From contig CALUUP010000008.1 of assembly GCA_944323985.1 (NCBI GenBank), positions 1 through 64,000 on the forward strand: a stretch of 64,000 nucleotides of DNA. The letters run 5' to 3'. Origin of the DNA: Candidatus Gastranaerophilales bacterium. Its GTDB lineage: Bacteria > Cyanobacteriota > Vampirovibrionia > Gastranaerophilales > Gastranaerophilaceae. The notes beneath the pieces were generated by a model. That model searched no databases, had not been told where the DNA came from, and saw only the letters and a program-made list of their open reading frames with translations. Within the stretch, counting starts at the first letter, position 1. Each line of letters opens with the position of its first letter. The translations under genes were made by a program, and so were the position numbers. Positions 26,406-34,030 of this stretch are shown one piece after another.

Positions 26406-26690
26406 CTATAATAATGCAGCTGCGGCAATTGCAGCTCCCCAAATAAGAAAAGCTTTTGCTACGTCGCCATCATCCATATTATTGTTTCCACCGCAGCCAC
26501 CTACTTCTGCATTTCCAAAATATTTTAGATCTTTTGATTTTGCATTATCGGGTAAATTTTTGCTTAAATTTAAAGTGTCTTTTGTTAATGCTTCTGGCAT
26601 TCTTAAATTAGATTTTCTTAGTTTAATAGCTCCAAAATTTTGAGTTGTTGTTGTCGGTTGATTTTTAGTTTCAATTTTTTGAATTTTCAT
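26406..26690 (-). CDS. small protein with glycine/cysteine patch and C-terminal membrane helix
   Basis: 94 residues. The N-terminus (MKIQKIETKNQ, then QNFGAIKLRK) fits the shared N-terminal signature seen in this window. A VGGCGGNNNMDDGD patch precedes a terminal hydrophobic helix (AKAFLIWGAAIAAAALL), so it may be tail-anchored. Of two adjacent ATGs the second (26690) is better placed after AAGGAG. No family recognised. The single cysteine could carry a modification; that is speculation. Confidence 0.6.
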   Translation of the reverse strand: MKIQKIETKNQPTTTTQNFGAIKLRKSNLRMPEALTKDTLNLSKNLPDNAKSKDLKYFGNAEVGGCGGNNNMDDGDVAKAFLIWGAAIAAAALL

Positions 26691-26755
26691 CATAAACTCC
26701 TTTCTTTTAAAATTTTTATTATTTTACATCTAAAAATAAAAAATACAAGAAGATT

Positions 26756-26784
26756 TTGACAAAAAAAAATTTTTTGGTTTTTAT
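26756..26784 (+). promoter_or_regulatory. sigma-70 promoter of the metalloprotease-like gene
   Basis: Perfect TTGACA (26756-26761), 17-bp A/T-tract spacer, TTTTAT (26779-26784), then 6 nt to ATG. No SD is present, so a leaderless mRNA is predicted. Confidence 0.65.
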
Positions 26785-26790
26785 TTGAAT

Positions 26791-27612
26791 ATGGATAGAA
26801 TATTATCATCTACTTCTTTAACTTTTAAATCTGGGTTAACAAGAAATTTAGTAAAAGATTTTAAAAAAATAAATGTATCTGAAATTGAAGCTGATTTTAG
26901 AAAACTTGGAACGAATGCAAATTTTTTAAATTCAAAATCTTTGTCAGGTTCAATCACCATAATATGTGATGTTTTGAATGATATTTCAGGAAAATATCAT
27001 TTACCATTAGATTATCAGCCAAGAATGATAAGAGTGTTTAAAAAGGAAGAAGGGATTGAAAAATTTCAGAATAATTTATTTGGTTTTTGTAATGTTGATA
27101 CTAAGAAGGTTTTAAAAAATGAGTTACCTTTTGTCGCAGGAACAATTTTTTTAAGAAAGATGTTTTTTGATTCTGTAATTTTTCAAGATTTAGTTACTAC
27201 GTATGAGAATTTTAGAAAATCTTTATCTTCTTCTCATTTTTTAGCTATTCCTTTGCATGAATGGTTTCATTCTATTCATTTAGATTTAATTTATAAAAAA
27301 TATGGTTATGAAGGCAATTGCCCAATAATGAAGCAAATTTATCATAAACCTTGTTCTTGTGGTTTGAAAAAAATAGAAGAATTAGATAAATGTAATATTT
27401 CGAAAAGTGATAAATTTTATTTGAATAATTTTTTAGGTACTTATTCGGTAAATCAATCTTCTTTATTAGAAATTTTTGCTGAATTTATGACGAAAATAAC
27501 AACAAAATCATTGGATGAAGATTTGAATATTATAAAAAATCCTTTGGATAATATTCCTAAAGATTTTCCTGTAAATCTGAAAAAGTTTTTGGAAGAAACT
27601 TTGGATGTATAA
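26791..27612 (+). CDS. putative zinc metalloprotease (HExxH) of unknown family
   Basis: 273 residues. HEWFH at 156-160, within PLHEWFHSIHLD, is an HExxH zinc motif. LEIFAEFMTKI about 70 residues later offers E227 or E231 as third ligand, as in gluzincins. A cysteine/histidine patch (YHKPCSCG) lies between. The N-terminus MDRILSSTSLTFKSG fits the shared signature; no classical signal peptide. The ATG at 26791 is used instead of the TTG 6 nt earlier because it fits the promoter. Activity is inference: the motif is short, although its context (hydrophobic before, helix after) is right. Confidence 0.6.
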   Translation: MDRILSSTSLTFKSGLTRNLVKDFKKINVSEIEADFRKLGTNANFLNSKSLSGSITIICDVLNDISGKYHLPLDYQPRMIRVFKKEEGIEKFQNNLFGFCNVDTKKVLKNELPFVAGTIFLRKMFFDSVIFQDLVTTYENFRKSLSSSHFLAIPLHEWFHSIHLDLIYKKYGYEGNCPIMKQIYHKPCSCGLKKIEELDKCNISKSDKFYLNNFLGTYSVNQSSLLEIFAEFMTKITTKSLDEDLNIIKNPLDNIPKDFPVNLKKFLEETLDV

Positions 27613-27638
27613 AATTTTTTATTTATAAAAACGTGTGG

Positions 27639-27644
27639 TATAAT
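27639..27644 (+). promoter_or_regulatory. extended -10 (TGGTATAAT) of the helicase-nuclease gene
   Basis: TGGTATAAT ends at 27644, 30 bp before an SD-led ATG at 27675 (AGAGGGGA). A normal leader is expected here. Confidence 0.5.
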
Positions 27645-27674
27645 TTAAAAAAATATGCGTAAGAGGGGAAAATC

Positions 27675-30600
27675 ATGTTACAAGAAGCAACAAGAGCAAT
27701 TAATTCAGCATTTAACAATAGTTTTATAAAAAAATTAAGTCAATATTTGCATGATTGTGTAAGAGAAGAAGTTAAGAGTTCTACTTTTAGAAATTTGAAG
27801 GCAGATAAGGATAATAAATGGATATTTTTAAATGAAGAAGATTCTTTATTTACTCAAGGTCTTGAATATTTGCGTCTTGAAGGTTCGGATCCTAAGCTTA
27901 CTGAACTTATGATTCAATCTGAGACAAGTCAAAAGGATAAGTATTTGATTTATGGGTATATTTTCCTTGTAGGTAAAAATAAATCAGGTAAGAAAAATGA
28001 ATTTTTAACTCCTCTTTTATATTCTCCTTGTCGTTTAGAACGTAATGGGGTGAATATAAATTGTATGTTGACGGATGAGTTTATTTCGTTAAATACAGGA
28101 GCTTTAACCGCTCTAATGAAAAAAAGTGATGATGAAGATGAAACAGAACAATTGTTAGAAGGTTTATTAGATGTGGTTCCTACTGTTCCGATTACGCAAG
28201 AAAAATTAGATATATTTTTAACAACTTTAAAATCTATAGTACCTGATATTGATGTTTCTCTAAGTGCAGACAATATTGTTAGAGAAGATAATATAGAAAA
28301 AGATTTCTATAGTGATGGAGTTAAAATTACTTCAGAAAATATAGATGAAATAATAGAAGAAGAGGAGAATGCTAAGAAGGTACAAATAAAACTTGATAAA
28401 ATCAGTTTAACTAATCAGTGTGCAATTATTTTAACTAAGCGCCCTTCTGTAACTGCAGGAGTTTTGCATGAATTAACTCAAATTGCAGAAAAACCCAGCG
28501 GAGTGTATAGAGAAACTGTTCTTAATTTAATTAACGAAGAGTATACTCAATCTAAACCAACTGATACTCAACAGAAAACTTTGGCAGACTTTTTTCCTGT
28601 AACTCCATTGTCTTTATCCGATGCTCAGTTGAATGTTATAAAAAATGTAGAAAATTCAAAATTAGTATCAGTTTTCGGTCCTCCTGGAACAGGAAAATCT
28701 CAAACTATAGTGAATCTTGCAGCACATTTAATTGCAAATGGTAAAACGGTACTTGTTGCTTCAAGAATGGATAAAGCGGTTGATGTTATTGCAGAAAGAT
28801 TAAATGATTTAGGTGCTCCGTTTTTAGCTTTAAGAGCTGGGAGGTTAAATTATCAAAGAGAATTGAGTATGCAGCTTCAAGATTTATTGGCTAATAAAGT
28901 TGATTTGGATGAAGGTGTAGAAAATTCTATTCTTTGTGATGTTTCTGATATGGAAGAGCTTTTAAAAGCTATTTCTGATTTAGAGAAAAAATCTGAAAAG
29001 ATTATAAAATTAGAAGAAAGTTGGACTGGGGTTAATGAACAGATTAAGTTAGAAGAGCCAATGCATCTGGATCCTAAATTTATTAAAAATGTTTTAAAAG
29101 AAGATGAAATAAATTTAGTTGAGAATTCTATTAAATTATTAAGTAGTAATCTAGAAAAATCAGGATTTTTTGCGGGATTAAAAAATATTTCTGCGATTGG
29201 AAATCTTAAAAAAGCTCTAAAAATAAACAGTTTTGATGTTAATAATGAAAATTTAGCTATATTAAAAAATGAATTAGAATATGCAAAATTAATTTGTAAG
29301 GCTAGAAAGATTGAAACTGAAATTCAGACAATCGGCAATATTCATGTTTTTTCTGAACAGATAAGAAACATGAAAAAGAAACAAAAGCGTCTTGCTATTG
29401 ATATTTTGAAAACAAAAAGAAGATCTGCTTTAAAAGGACTTATGCAAGATCCTATCAAGCGTCAAAGACTCTTTGTTCATTCAAAATCTTTAGTAGAAAG
29501 AAAGAAAAATCTTCAAAACAGGCTTCTTGAAACAGAAGATTTTAAGCCTTTATTAGAAGCATTTCCTTGTTGGTGTGTTACAACATATGCGGTTTCGGGT
29601 TCTCTTCCGATGAAACCAGGACTTTTTGATGTTGTAATTATTGATGAAGCTTCTCAATGTGATATTGCAAGTTGTTTCCCAATTTTATATAGAGCTAAGA
29701 AAGCAGTAGTTGTTGGTGATGATAAACAATTACCTCATTTATCATTTTTAGAAAAAGCTAAAGAACAATCGTTTCTTTCTCAATATGGTATCAATGACAG
29801 ATATCAGCTTATGTGGAGATTTAGAACGAACTCTATGTTTGATTTAGCAAATTATTATTCAATGCATCCTGTTCTATTGGACGAACATTTTAGAAGTTTA
29901 CCGCCGATTATTAATTATTCTAATAAAGAATTTTATGGTGGAAGAATAAGAGTAATGAGAAGGAACGATAATACAAAAAAAGTTTTAGAAACTGTTGTTG
30001 TTCCGGATGGGAAAGTGGATTTTGATGCAACAAGAAATCTTCCTGAAATTGAGGCTCTTGTAAAAAGATTACATGAAATTGTAGTTGAGGATGAACGAAA
30101 GAATCCTGAAAATCCTGTGTCTATCGGTATAATATCTCCGTTTAGAGCGCAAGTTGAGCAACTTAAGATTTCTGTTTCAAAGGTTTTATCAGAACATATG
30201 ATGGAAAAACATCAAATAGAAATTGGTACAGCTCATACTTTTCAGGGAGATGAAAGAGATATTATTCTAGCTTCTTGGGCGTATGCAAATAATAGTTTTC
30301 CTCAAAGTTTAATATTCTTGCAAAAACCAAATTTATTTAATGTTGCAATTACAAGAGCGAGATATCAAATGATTAATTTTATCTCAAAAAATCCTAGAGA
30401 ATTACCGGAAGGTATTTTAAGAAGTTATTTAGGTTTTGTAGAAGAGTATGAAAATCGATATGCATTAAGAAATTCAGATGATTTTGATGAGAATGTCTAT
30501 AAAAATTCTTTTGAAAAAGAAGTTGCCCAAGCTTTTAGAGATTTAGGACATGATGTTGTTTGTGGCGTCGATATAGCAGGGTTGAGCGTAGATTTACTTG

Positions 30601-30782
30601 TTGACAATAAATTTGTAATCGAATGTGATGGAGTTGAAGATAAAACTTCTGCGAAGGTTTCAAATATGAAAAAGCAAGCAATAATTGAGCGTTCAGGTCT
30701 TAAAGTTTCAAGAATTTCAAGACGAGAATGGCAATATTCTCCTAAGGCTTGTATAGATAGAATAATTAATTCCAATGTATAG
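27675..30782 (+). CDS. SF1 (Upf1-like) helicase with C-terminal PD-(D/E)xK nuclease domain
   Basis: 1035 residues. Walker A GPPGTGKSQT at about 335, Walker B IDEASQCD at about 655, motif III VVGDDKQLPH, and C-terminal motifs DEHFRSLPPI, GTAHTFQGDERD and NVAITRARYQM mark an Upf1-like SF1 helicase. The last 100 residues (FEKEVAQAFRDLGHDV, SVDLLVDNKFVIECDGVE, VSRISRREW) fit a Vsr/MTES_1575-type endonuclease fold with D and E-x-D/C active-site residues. Such fusions occur in DNA repair and in phage defence. No defence partner genes are adjacent. It leads an operon with the SMR gene, 17 bp downstream. Confidence 0.82.
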   Translation: MLQEATRAINSAFNNSFIKKLSQYLHDCVREEVKSSTFRNLKADKDNKWIFLNEEDSLFTQGLEYLRLEGSDPKLTELMIQSETSQKDKYLIYGYIFLVGKNKSGKKNEFLTPLLYSPCRLERNGVNINCMLTDEFISLNTGALTALMKKSDDEDETEQLLEGLLDVVPTVPITQEKLDIFLTTLKSIVPDIDVSLSADNIVREDNIEKDFYSDGVKITSENIDEIIEEEENAKKVQIKLDKISLTNQCAIILTKRPSVTAGVLHELTQIAEKPSGVYRETVLNLINEEYTQSKPTDTQQKTLADFFPVTPLSLSDAQLNVIKNVENSKLVSVFGPPGTGKSQTIVNLAAHLIANGKTVLVASRMDKAVDVIAERLNDLGAPFLALRAGRLNYQRELSMQLQDLLANKVDLDEGVENSILCDVSDMEELLKAISDLEKKSEKIIKLEESWTGVNEQIKLEEPMHLDPKFIKNVLKEDEINLVENSIKLLSSNLEKSGFFAGLKNISAIGNLKKALKINSFDVNNENLAILKNELEYAKLICKARKIETEIQTIGNIHVFSEQIRNMKKKQKRLAIDILKTKRRSALKGLMQDPIKRQRLFVHSKSLVERKKNLQNRLLETEDFKPLLEAFPCWCVTTYAVSGSLPMKPGLFDVVIIDEASQCDIASCFPILYRAKKAVVVGDDKQLPHLSFLEKAKEQSFLSQYGINDRYQLMWRFRTNSMFDLANYYSMHPVLLDEHFRSLPPIINYSNKEFYGGRIRVMRRNDNTKKVLETVVVPDGKVDFDATRNLPEIEALVKRLHEIVVEDERKNPENPVSIGIISPFRAQVEQLKISVSKVLSEHMMEKHQIEIGTAHTFQGDERDIILASWAYANNSFPQSLIFLQKPNLFNVAITRARYQMINFISKNPRELPEGILRSYLGFVEEYENRYALRNSDDFDENVYKNSFEKEVAQAFRDLGHDVVCGVDIAGLSVDLLVDNKFVIECDGVEDKTSAKVSNMKKQAIIERSGLKVSRISRREWQYSPKACIDRIINSNV

Positions 30783-30799
30783 TAGGAGAAAGTAAATAA

Positions 30800-31117
30800 G
30801 TGGGTTGGTTTTATTTATTAGTAGCTGCAATTTTTGAAGTTGGTTGGCCTTTTGGTTTAAAGATGGCTGCTTTAGGAAATTCGAAAATTTTTTGGATAAT
30901 TTTTGCAATTATTGCAATGACTTTAAGTGGAGTGTTTTTGTTTTTTGCTCAAAAAACAATTCCTGTAGGAACCGCTTATGCTGTTTGGACAGGTATAGGT
31001 GCAGCTTGCACATTTGCTATAGGCGTACTAATTTTTCACGATACATTTAGCTTAATGCGGGCTTTGGGTGTGATTTTAATTTTGTTTGGAGTTGCACTTC
31101 TTAAAATAGGACATTAA
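30800..31117 (+). CDS. sugE: small multidrug resistance protein, SugE/Gdx type
   Basis: 105 residues with four membrane helices. The conserved Glu of TM1 (AAIFEVGWPFGLK) and the IPVGTAYAVWTGIGAA segment are typical of the SugE/Gdx group, many of which export guanidinium in exchange for protons. The start is GTG with AGGAGA 10 nt upstream. It follows the helicase-nuclease gene closely and probably shares its transcript, though a functional link is doubtful. Confidence 0.9.
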   Translation: MGWFYLLVAAIFEVGWPFGLKMAALGNSKIFWIIFAIIAMTLSGVFLFFAQKTIPVGTAYAVWTGIGAACTFAIGVLIFHDTFSLMRALGVILILFGVALLKIGH

Positions 31118-31119
31118 GA

Positions 31120-32565
31120 TTATTTCTCTGTAGAAGCTCCTATTCTGTGAACTCTTATAAAATTGGTCCTTCCTGATATCAGTTTTGGAATGGAACCTAT
31201 GATAATAATTCTTTCATCTTTTTGGAAAGTTGTATTTTTGAGAATATATTCATCAATTTTATTTAACAATTCAGAATCAAGTACTGTATCCCAGTTTTTT
31301 AAATCAGGATAAATATCCCAATAAATATTTAGTCTTCTGCAAGTGGTTTCCATATCTGATATAGCAATTATTGGAATAGAAGGTTTTAATTTAGAAAGTA
31401 ATTTTGGTGTATATCCTGTATGTGTGAATGCTAATATTGCTTTAGCTTGAATGTCTTGTGCCATTTTGACTGCAGCATTTGCTATTGCTTGTGGTGAAAG
31501 ATCGTAATTGTTGTTAACTTCTAGATCTAAGTCTGATAGACAAAAATCACTTTTCTCAACGTTAAAAGCAATTTTATTCATAATTTTAACGGCTTCTGTA
31601 GGATTTTTCCCCATAGCAGTTTCTCCTGATAGCATAATTGCATCAGTTCCATCTAGTATTGCATTTGCAACGTCACTCGCTTCTGCTCTTGTTGGAATAG
31701 GGTTTTCTATCATAGATTCTAACATTTGAGTTGCAACAATACAGAGTTTACGTTGTTTAATCGTATTTTCAACAATACATTTTTGAACAATAGGTACTTC
31801 TTCAGGCGACATTTCAATACCAAGATCTCCTCTAGCAACCATTATTCCGTCTGTTACATTAAGAATTTGTTGTATATTTTCAATCGCTTCAGGTTTTTCT
31901 ATTTTTGCAATGATAGGTATATTACCACCAAAATCTGTAACATACTTTCTTGCAAGTTCAATGTCATCAGCTTTTCTTACAAAAGAAAGAGCTATGTAGT
32001 CTATATTATGTTTAACTGCAAAATTAATGTATTTTATATCTTTATCTGTAACAGCATTAAGACTTGCTGTTGAACCAGGAAGATTTATCCCTTTTCTTGG
32101 TTTAATTATTTTTCCATATAAAACTTTAGTGTATACTTTTTTATCTTTTATATTAGTAACAGATAATCCGATATTTCCATCATCAAGTAAAATTTTATCA
32201 CCAATTTTAACATCTTCTGCTATGCCCGTATAATCCACAGGGATAAATTCTTTATTCTGAATATCATTTGAAGCTTTTAATATTACTTCTTGTCCTTTTT
32301 CTATTGATATAGGTTCGTTAATATTTCCAACTCTGATTTTAGGTCCTTGTAAATCTATCATTATAGGAATAAAAATATTCTTTTCATTTGCAATACTTCT
32401 AATTAATTCAATATTTTTTTTGTGATTTTCTTCATTTCCATGAGAAGTATTTAAACGAAACATAGAAACTCCCGCTTCGATTAATTTTTGAATCATTTCA
32501 TAGCTGGATGTTGCAGGTCCAAGAGTTGCAATTATTTTTGTTTTTGGATTGTTGTTTTTATACAT
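31120..32565 (-). CDS. pyk: pyruvate kinase
   Basis: 481 residues. TKIIATLGPATSSYEMI at the N-terminus, FRLNTSHG, IMIDLQGPKIRVG and MVARGDLGIEMSPEEVP (active-site region) with TQMLESMI are all present, as is the C-terminal alpha/beta domain (AILAFTHTGYTPKLLSK). It makes ATP and pyruvate from phosphoenolpyruvate. With the PPi-dependent PFK at 35281 it gives a PPi-type glycolysis. It converges on the sugE gene with 2 bp between stops. Confidence 0.97.
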   Translation of the reverse strand: MYKNNNPKTKIIATLGPATSSYEMIQKLIEAGVSMFRLNTSHGNEENHKKNIELIRSIANEKNIFIPIMIDLQGPKIRVGNINEPISIEKGQEVILKASNDIQNKEFIPVDYTGIAEDVKIGDKILLDDGNIGLSVTNIKDKKVYTKVLYGKIIKPRKGINLPGSTASLNAVTDKDIKYINFAVKHNIDYIALSFVRKADDIELARKYVTDFGGNIPIIAKIEKPEAIENIQQILNVTDGIMVARGDLGIEMSPEEVPIVQKCIVENTIKQRKLCIVATQMLESMIENPIPTRAEASDVANAILDGTDAIMLSGETAMGKNPTEAVKIMNKIAFNVEKSDFCLSDLDLEVNNNYDLSPQAIANAAVKMAQDIQAKAILAFTHTGYTPKLLSKLKPSIPIIAISDMETTCRRLNIYWDIYPDLKNWDTVLDSELLNKIDEYILKNTTFQKDERIIIIGSIPKLISGRTNFIRVHRIGASTEK

Positions 32566-32691
32566 AATGTTTTATTATACAACAAAATTATCATTTTATC
32601 AATAAATAATTTTATCAATAAATACTAATCATTACCCACAGATTACACATACAAAAAATCTATTAAAAAATGGTTTTAGCCCCCTCCTGAA

Positions 32692-32917
32692 ATGACTGGA
32701 ACGACGAGGCTGTCTAGGATTGTTCGCAAAGAACTGCAATTTCTCATTTTGACATCAAGAATTCTTCTCTTGTCAAAATGTTCCAGTCTTCGCTTACAAT
32801 CCGCGCGAACTTGGGCAGGTTTAAAACAACCTGTGGCGAGTTCTCACTTCTTTATTTCACGAATAAAAAACAAAAAAATAAGTCCGATTATGCGGACTTA
32901 TTTTTTATTAATGGCGG
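32692..32917. repeat. structured repeat R1 with tRNA-Asp 3'-end fragment
   Basis: A 220-bp unit aligning over its whole length with R2 at 33259-33480. It begins with GGAACGACGAGGCT, identical to the minus-strand view of the tRNA-Asp acceptor and T-arm, and ends with an ATGGCGG fragment of the same tRNA end. Inside are a closing stem (32706-32712 with 32784-32790), a hairpin (32747-32778), an 18-nt hairpin around CAGGTT/AACCTG, and a terminator hairpin (32873-32906). ORFs across it are not protein-like. The 32566-32691 stretch before it shows nothing beyond AT-rich sequence. Confidence 0.75.
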
Positions 32918-33035
32918 AAATAATGCGTTTTATATCGAACCATTTATTACAACATTAAAATTGCAGTTAATGAATAAAGATAGTACAAAACTAGTTTATA
33001 TGTTAAATCAATGGGCTACTAAATATGCAGCTTAA
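32918..33035 (+). pseudogene. possible 3' fragment of a lost gene
   Basis: In frame with the junction, this encodes about 38 protein-like residues (TTLKLQLMNKDSTKLVYML, ending KYAA) and a stop codon, but the reading frame upstream runs into R1, which is not coding. It looks like the C-terminal remnant of a gene cut where R1 ends. No family is recognised, and chance cannot be excluded. Confidence 0.3.
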
Positions 33036-33258
33036 TATTAAACATAGTTTATCTGTTATTGTAGATATGTTGAATCTTTGTTGAATAATCTACATTACTA
33101 AATTGTGATAGCTTTTCGTAGGTCTGATTTAGTTTGTAGGATGTGGTAAATCTGTGATTTACCACATCTTTTAATAATTTTGTTTTGTGAATCAATGAAT
33201 ACCTAATAGAACCTGTCAGCATTACTATACTGACAAAATTTATTTTCAAATTTTGTTA
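33036..33258. other. intergenic stretch between R1 and R2 with hairpins
   Basis: No convincing gene. A perfect 13-bp hairpin (33140-33152 with 33156-33168, 3-nt loop) followed by TTTT looks like a plus-strand terminator. TGTCAG...CTGACA at 33217-33238 forms a second small dyad. The minus-strand ORF at 33049-33249 crosses both hairpins and is judged spurious. Confidence 0.5.
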
Positions 33259-33480
33259 ATGGCGGGAACGACGAGGCTGTCTTGAGTCGCTCGCATTAAA
33301 CGGCAATTCCGTGTTTTGACTTCGTGATTTCATCACTTGTCAAAATCACTCCAGCCTCTGCTCGCTCCTCGCTCGAACTCAGGCAGGTTTAAAACAACCT
33401 GCGGCGAGTTCTCACCTCTTTATTCCACAACAAAAGAACAAAAAAATAAGCCCGACAAGCGGGCTTATTTTTTTGTTAAA
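33259..33480. repeat. structured repeat R2 next to tRNA-Asp
   Basis: Second copy of the 220-bp unit, starting with a copy of the tRNA-Asp 3' end (ATGGCGGGAACGACGAGGCT) and ending where the intact tRNA-Asp gene begins. The closing stem is 33273-33279 with 33352-33358, the hairpin 33314-33345, and the CAGGTT/AACCTG hairpin is conserved. Relative to R1, base changes at two pairs of the hairpin and one pair of the terminator are compensatory, and R1's closing stem keeps pairing through two G-U pairs readable only on the plus strand. Confidence 0.75.
33441..33473 (-). terminator. terminator after tRNA-Asp (also usable on the plus strand)
   Basis: 14-bp stem (33441-33454 with 33460-33473) around AAGCCCG/CGGGCTT with A and T flanks, 8 bp past the CCA end of tRNA-Asp. 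It is the homologue of the hairpin at 32873-32906 in R1. Confidence 0.85.
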
Positions 33481-33558
33481 TGGCGGGAACGACGAGGCTC
33501 GAACTCGCGACCTCATGCGTGACAGGCATGCGCTCTAACCAAACTGAGCTACGCTCCC
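33481..33558 (-). tRNA. tRNA-Asp (anticodon GTC)
   Basis: Complete cloverleaf on the minus strand: acceptor GGGAGCG/CGTTCCC, anticodon stem CATGC/GCATG with loop CTGTCAC (anticodon GTC), T-arm GCGAG-TTCGAGC-CTCGT, discriminator G and encoded CCA. A promoter at 33599-33627 and a terminator at 33441-33473 frame it. Fragments of its 3' end recur at 32692, 32911 and 33259. Confidence 0.96.
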
Positions 33559-33598
33559 ATATTTAATTTTCACATCGTAACCTCTCGGTTACATTTTT

Positions 33599-33627
33599 AA
33601 TATAACTTGCTAAATTTTTTTTTGCAA
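33599..33627 (-). promoter_or_regulatory. promoter of tRNA-Asp
   Basis: On the minus strand TTGCAA, 17 bp, TATATT, giving a start near 33592. The leader holds a small hairpin GTAACC/GGTTAC (33576-33591) before the mature 5' end. Confidence 0.65.
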
Positions 33628-33683
33628 GTACTTATTTTTTTACCCAATTAGTTAATTGCAAATTAATCAACTCGAGAATTTAT

Positions 33684-33712
33684 TTAACACCGTTATTTTT
33701 GTTTAATATAAT
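33684..33712 (+). promoter_or_regulatory. consensus sigma-70 promoter with no ORF behind it
   Basis: TTAACA (33684-33689), exactly 17 bp, TATAAT (33707-33712). Only about 60 nt separate the expected start from a terminator, and that interval has no start codon. Confidence 0.6.
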
Positions 33713-33718
33713 CATTAA

Positions 33719-33777
33719 ATCTTTTTCATACTTCCAGCTATTCTTAATTCCTAGAGCCATTTGGCTCTTTTTTTTTA
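33719..33777 (+). ncRNA. candidate 60-nt small RNA
   Basis: Bounded by the promoter at 33684-33712 and a terminator hairpin AGAGCCA/TGGCTCT (33753-33759, 33762-33768) with eight or more T. It could also be a terminated leader of the ZIP gene at 34031, but the terminator lies 250 bp before that start, and the ZIP gene has its own -10. Confidence 0.45.
33753..33777 (+). terminator. terminator of the candidate small RNA
   Basis: 7-bp GC-containing stem with a tiny loop and a long T run on the plus strand. No plus-strand gene precedes it within 600 bp. Confidence 0.75.
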
Positions 33778-33807
33778 GAGGATACGGAAAAATCCAAAAA
33801 TTGACTG

Positions 33808-33980
33808 GCGAGAGCGGGAGCGTTGTACGAAGTACAAAAGCTCATTCTCGCAAATTTTTGAGATTTTTATAAATCCGACCTTCGGTGTGTGAGCATCAGG
33901 TTGTGTGTGGGATAGCATACAATCTGATGCGAAACCGTTCCTAGCAGTTTGCGAGAAAAATGTCAAATTTTCCGCAAACT
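33808..33980. other. three consecutive large hairpins before the ZIP gene
   Basis: Hairpin 1 (33808-33851): GCGAGA, GAGC and TTGTAC arms pair with GTACAA, GCTC and TCTCGC. Hairpin 2 (33893-33930): about 13 bp, GCATCAG paired with CTGATGC and beyond. Hairpin 3 (33946-33980): AGTTTGCG paired with CGCAAACT. A small stem with a TTC loop sits at 33878-33886. The block is visibly richer in G+C than its surroundings and has no credible ORF. A TGATATAAT -10 for the ZIP gene follows at 33993-34001. Confidence 0.6.
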
Positions 33981-34030
33981 CTTTATTTATTGTGATATAA
34001 TTTTCTCGTGAATAAATAAAGGATAAACAA

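Noticed and set aside
32692-32958. 88-codon ORF over R1, and similar ORFs in R2
   Set aside because: Translation of a structured repeat and of tRNA-end sequence; the two copies do not conserve a reading frame.
33049-33249. 66-codon minus-strand ORF between R1 and R2
   Set aside because: It contains two hairpins, one terminator-like, and has no SD.
33337-33522. ORF with a tRNA-derived end (RGSNSRPHA)
   Set aside because: This peptide comes from reading through the antisense of tRNA-Asp, a well-known annotation artefact.
33660-34030. Known metal riboswitch (for example yybP-ykoY) before the ZIP gene
   Set aside because: The conserved cores of such elements were not found; the hairpins have a different layout.
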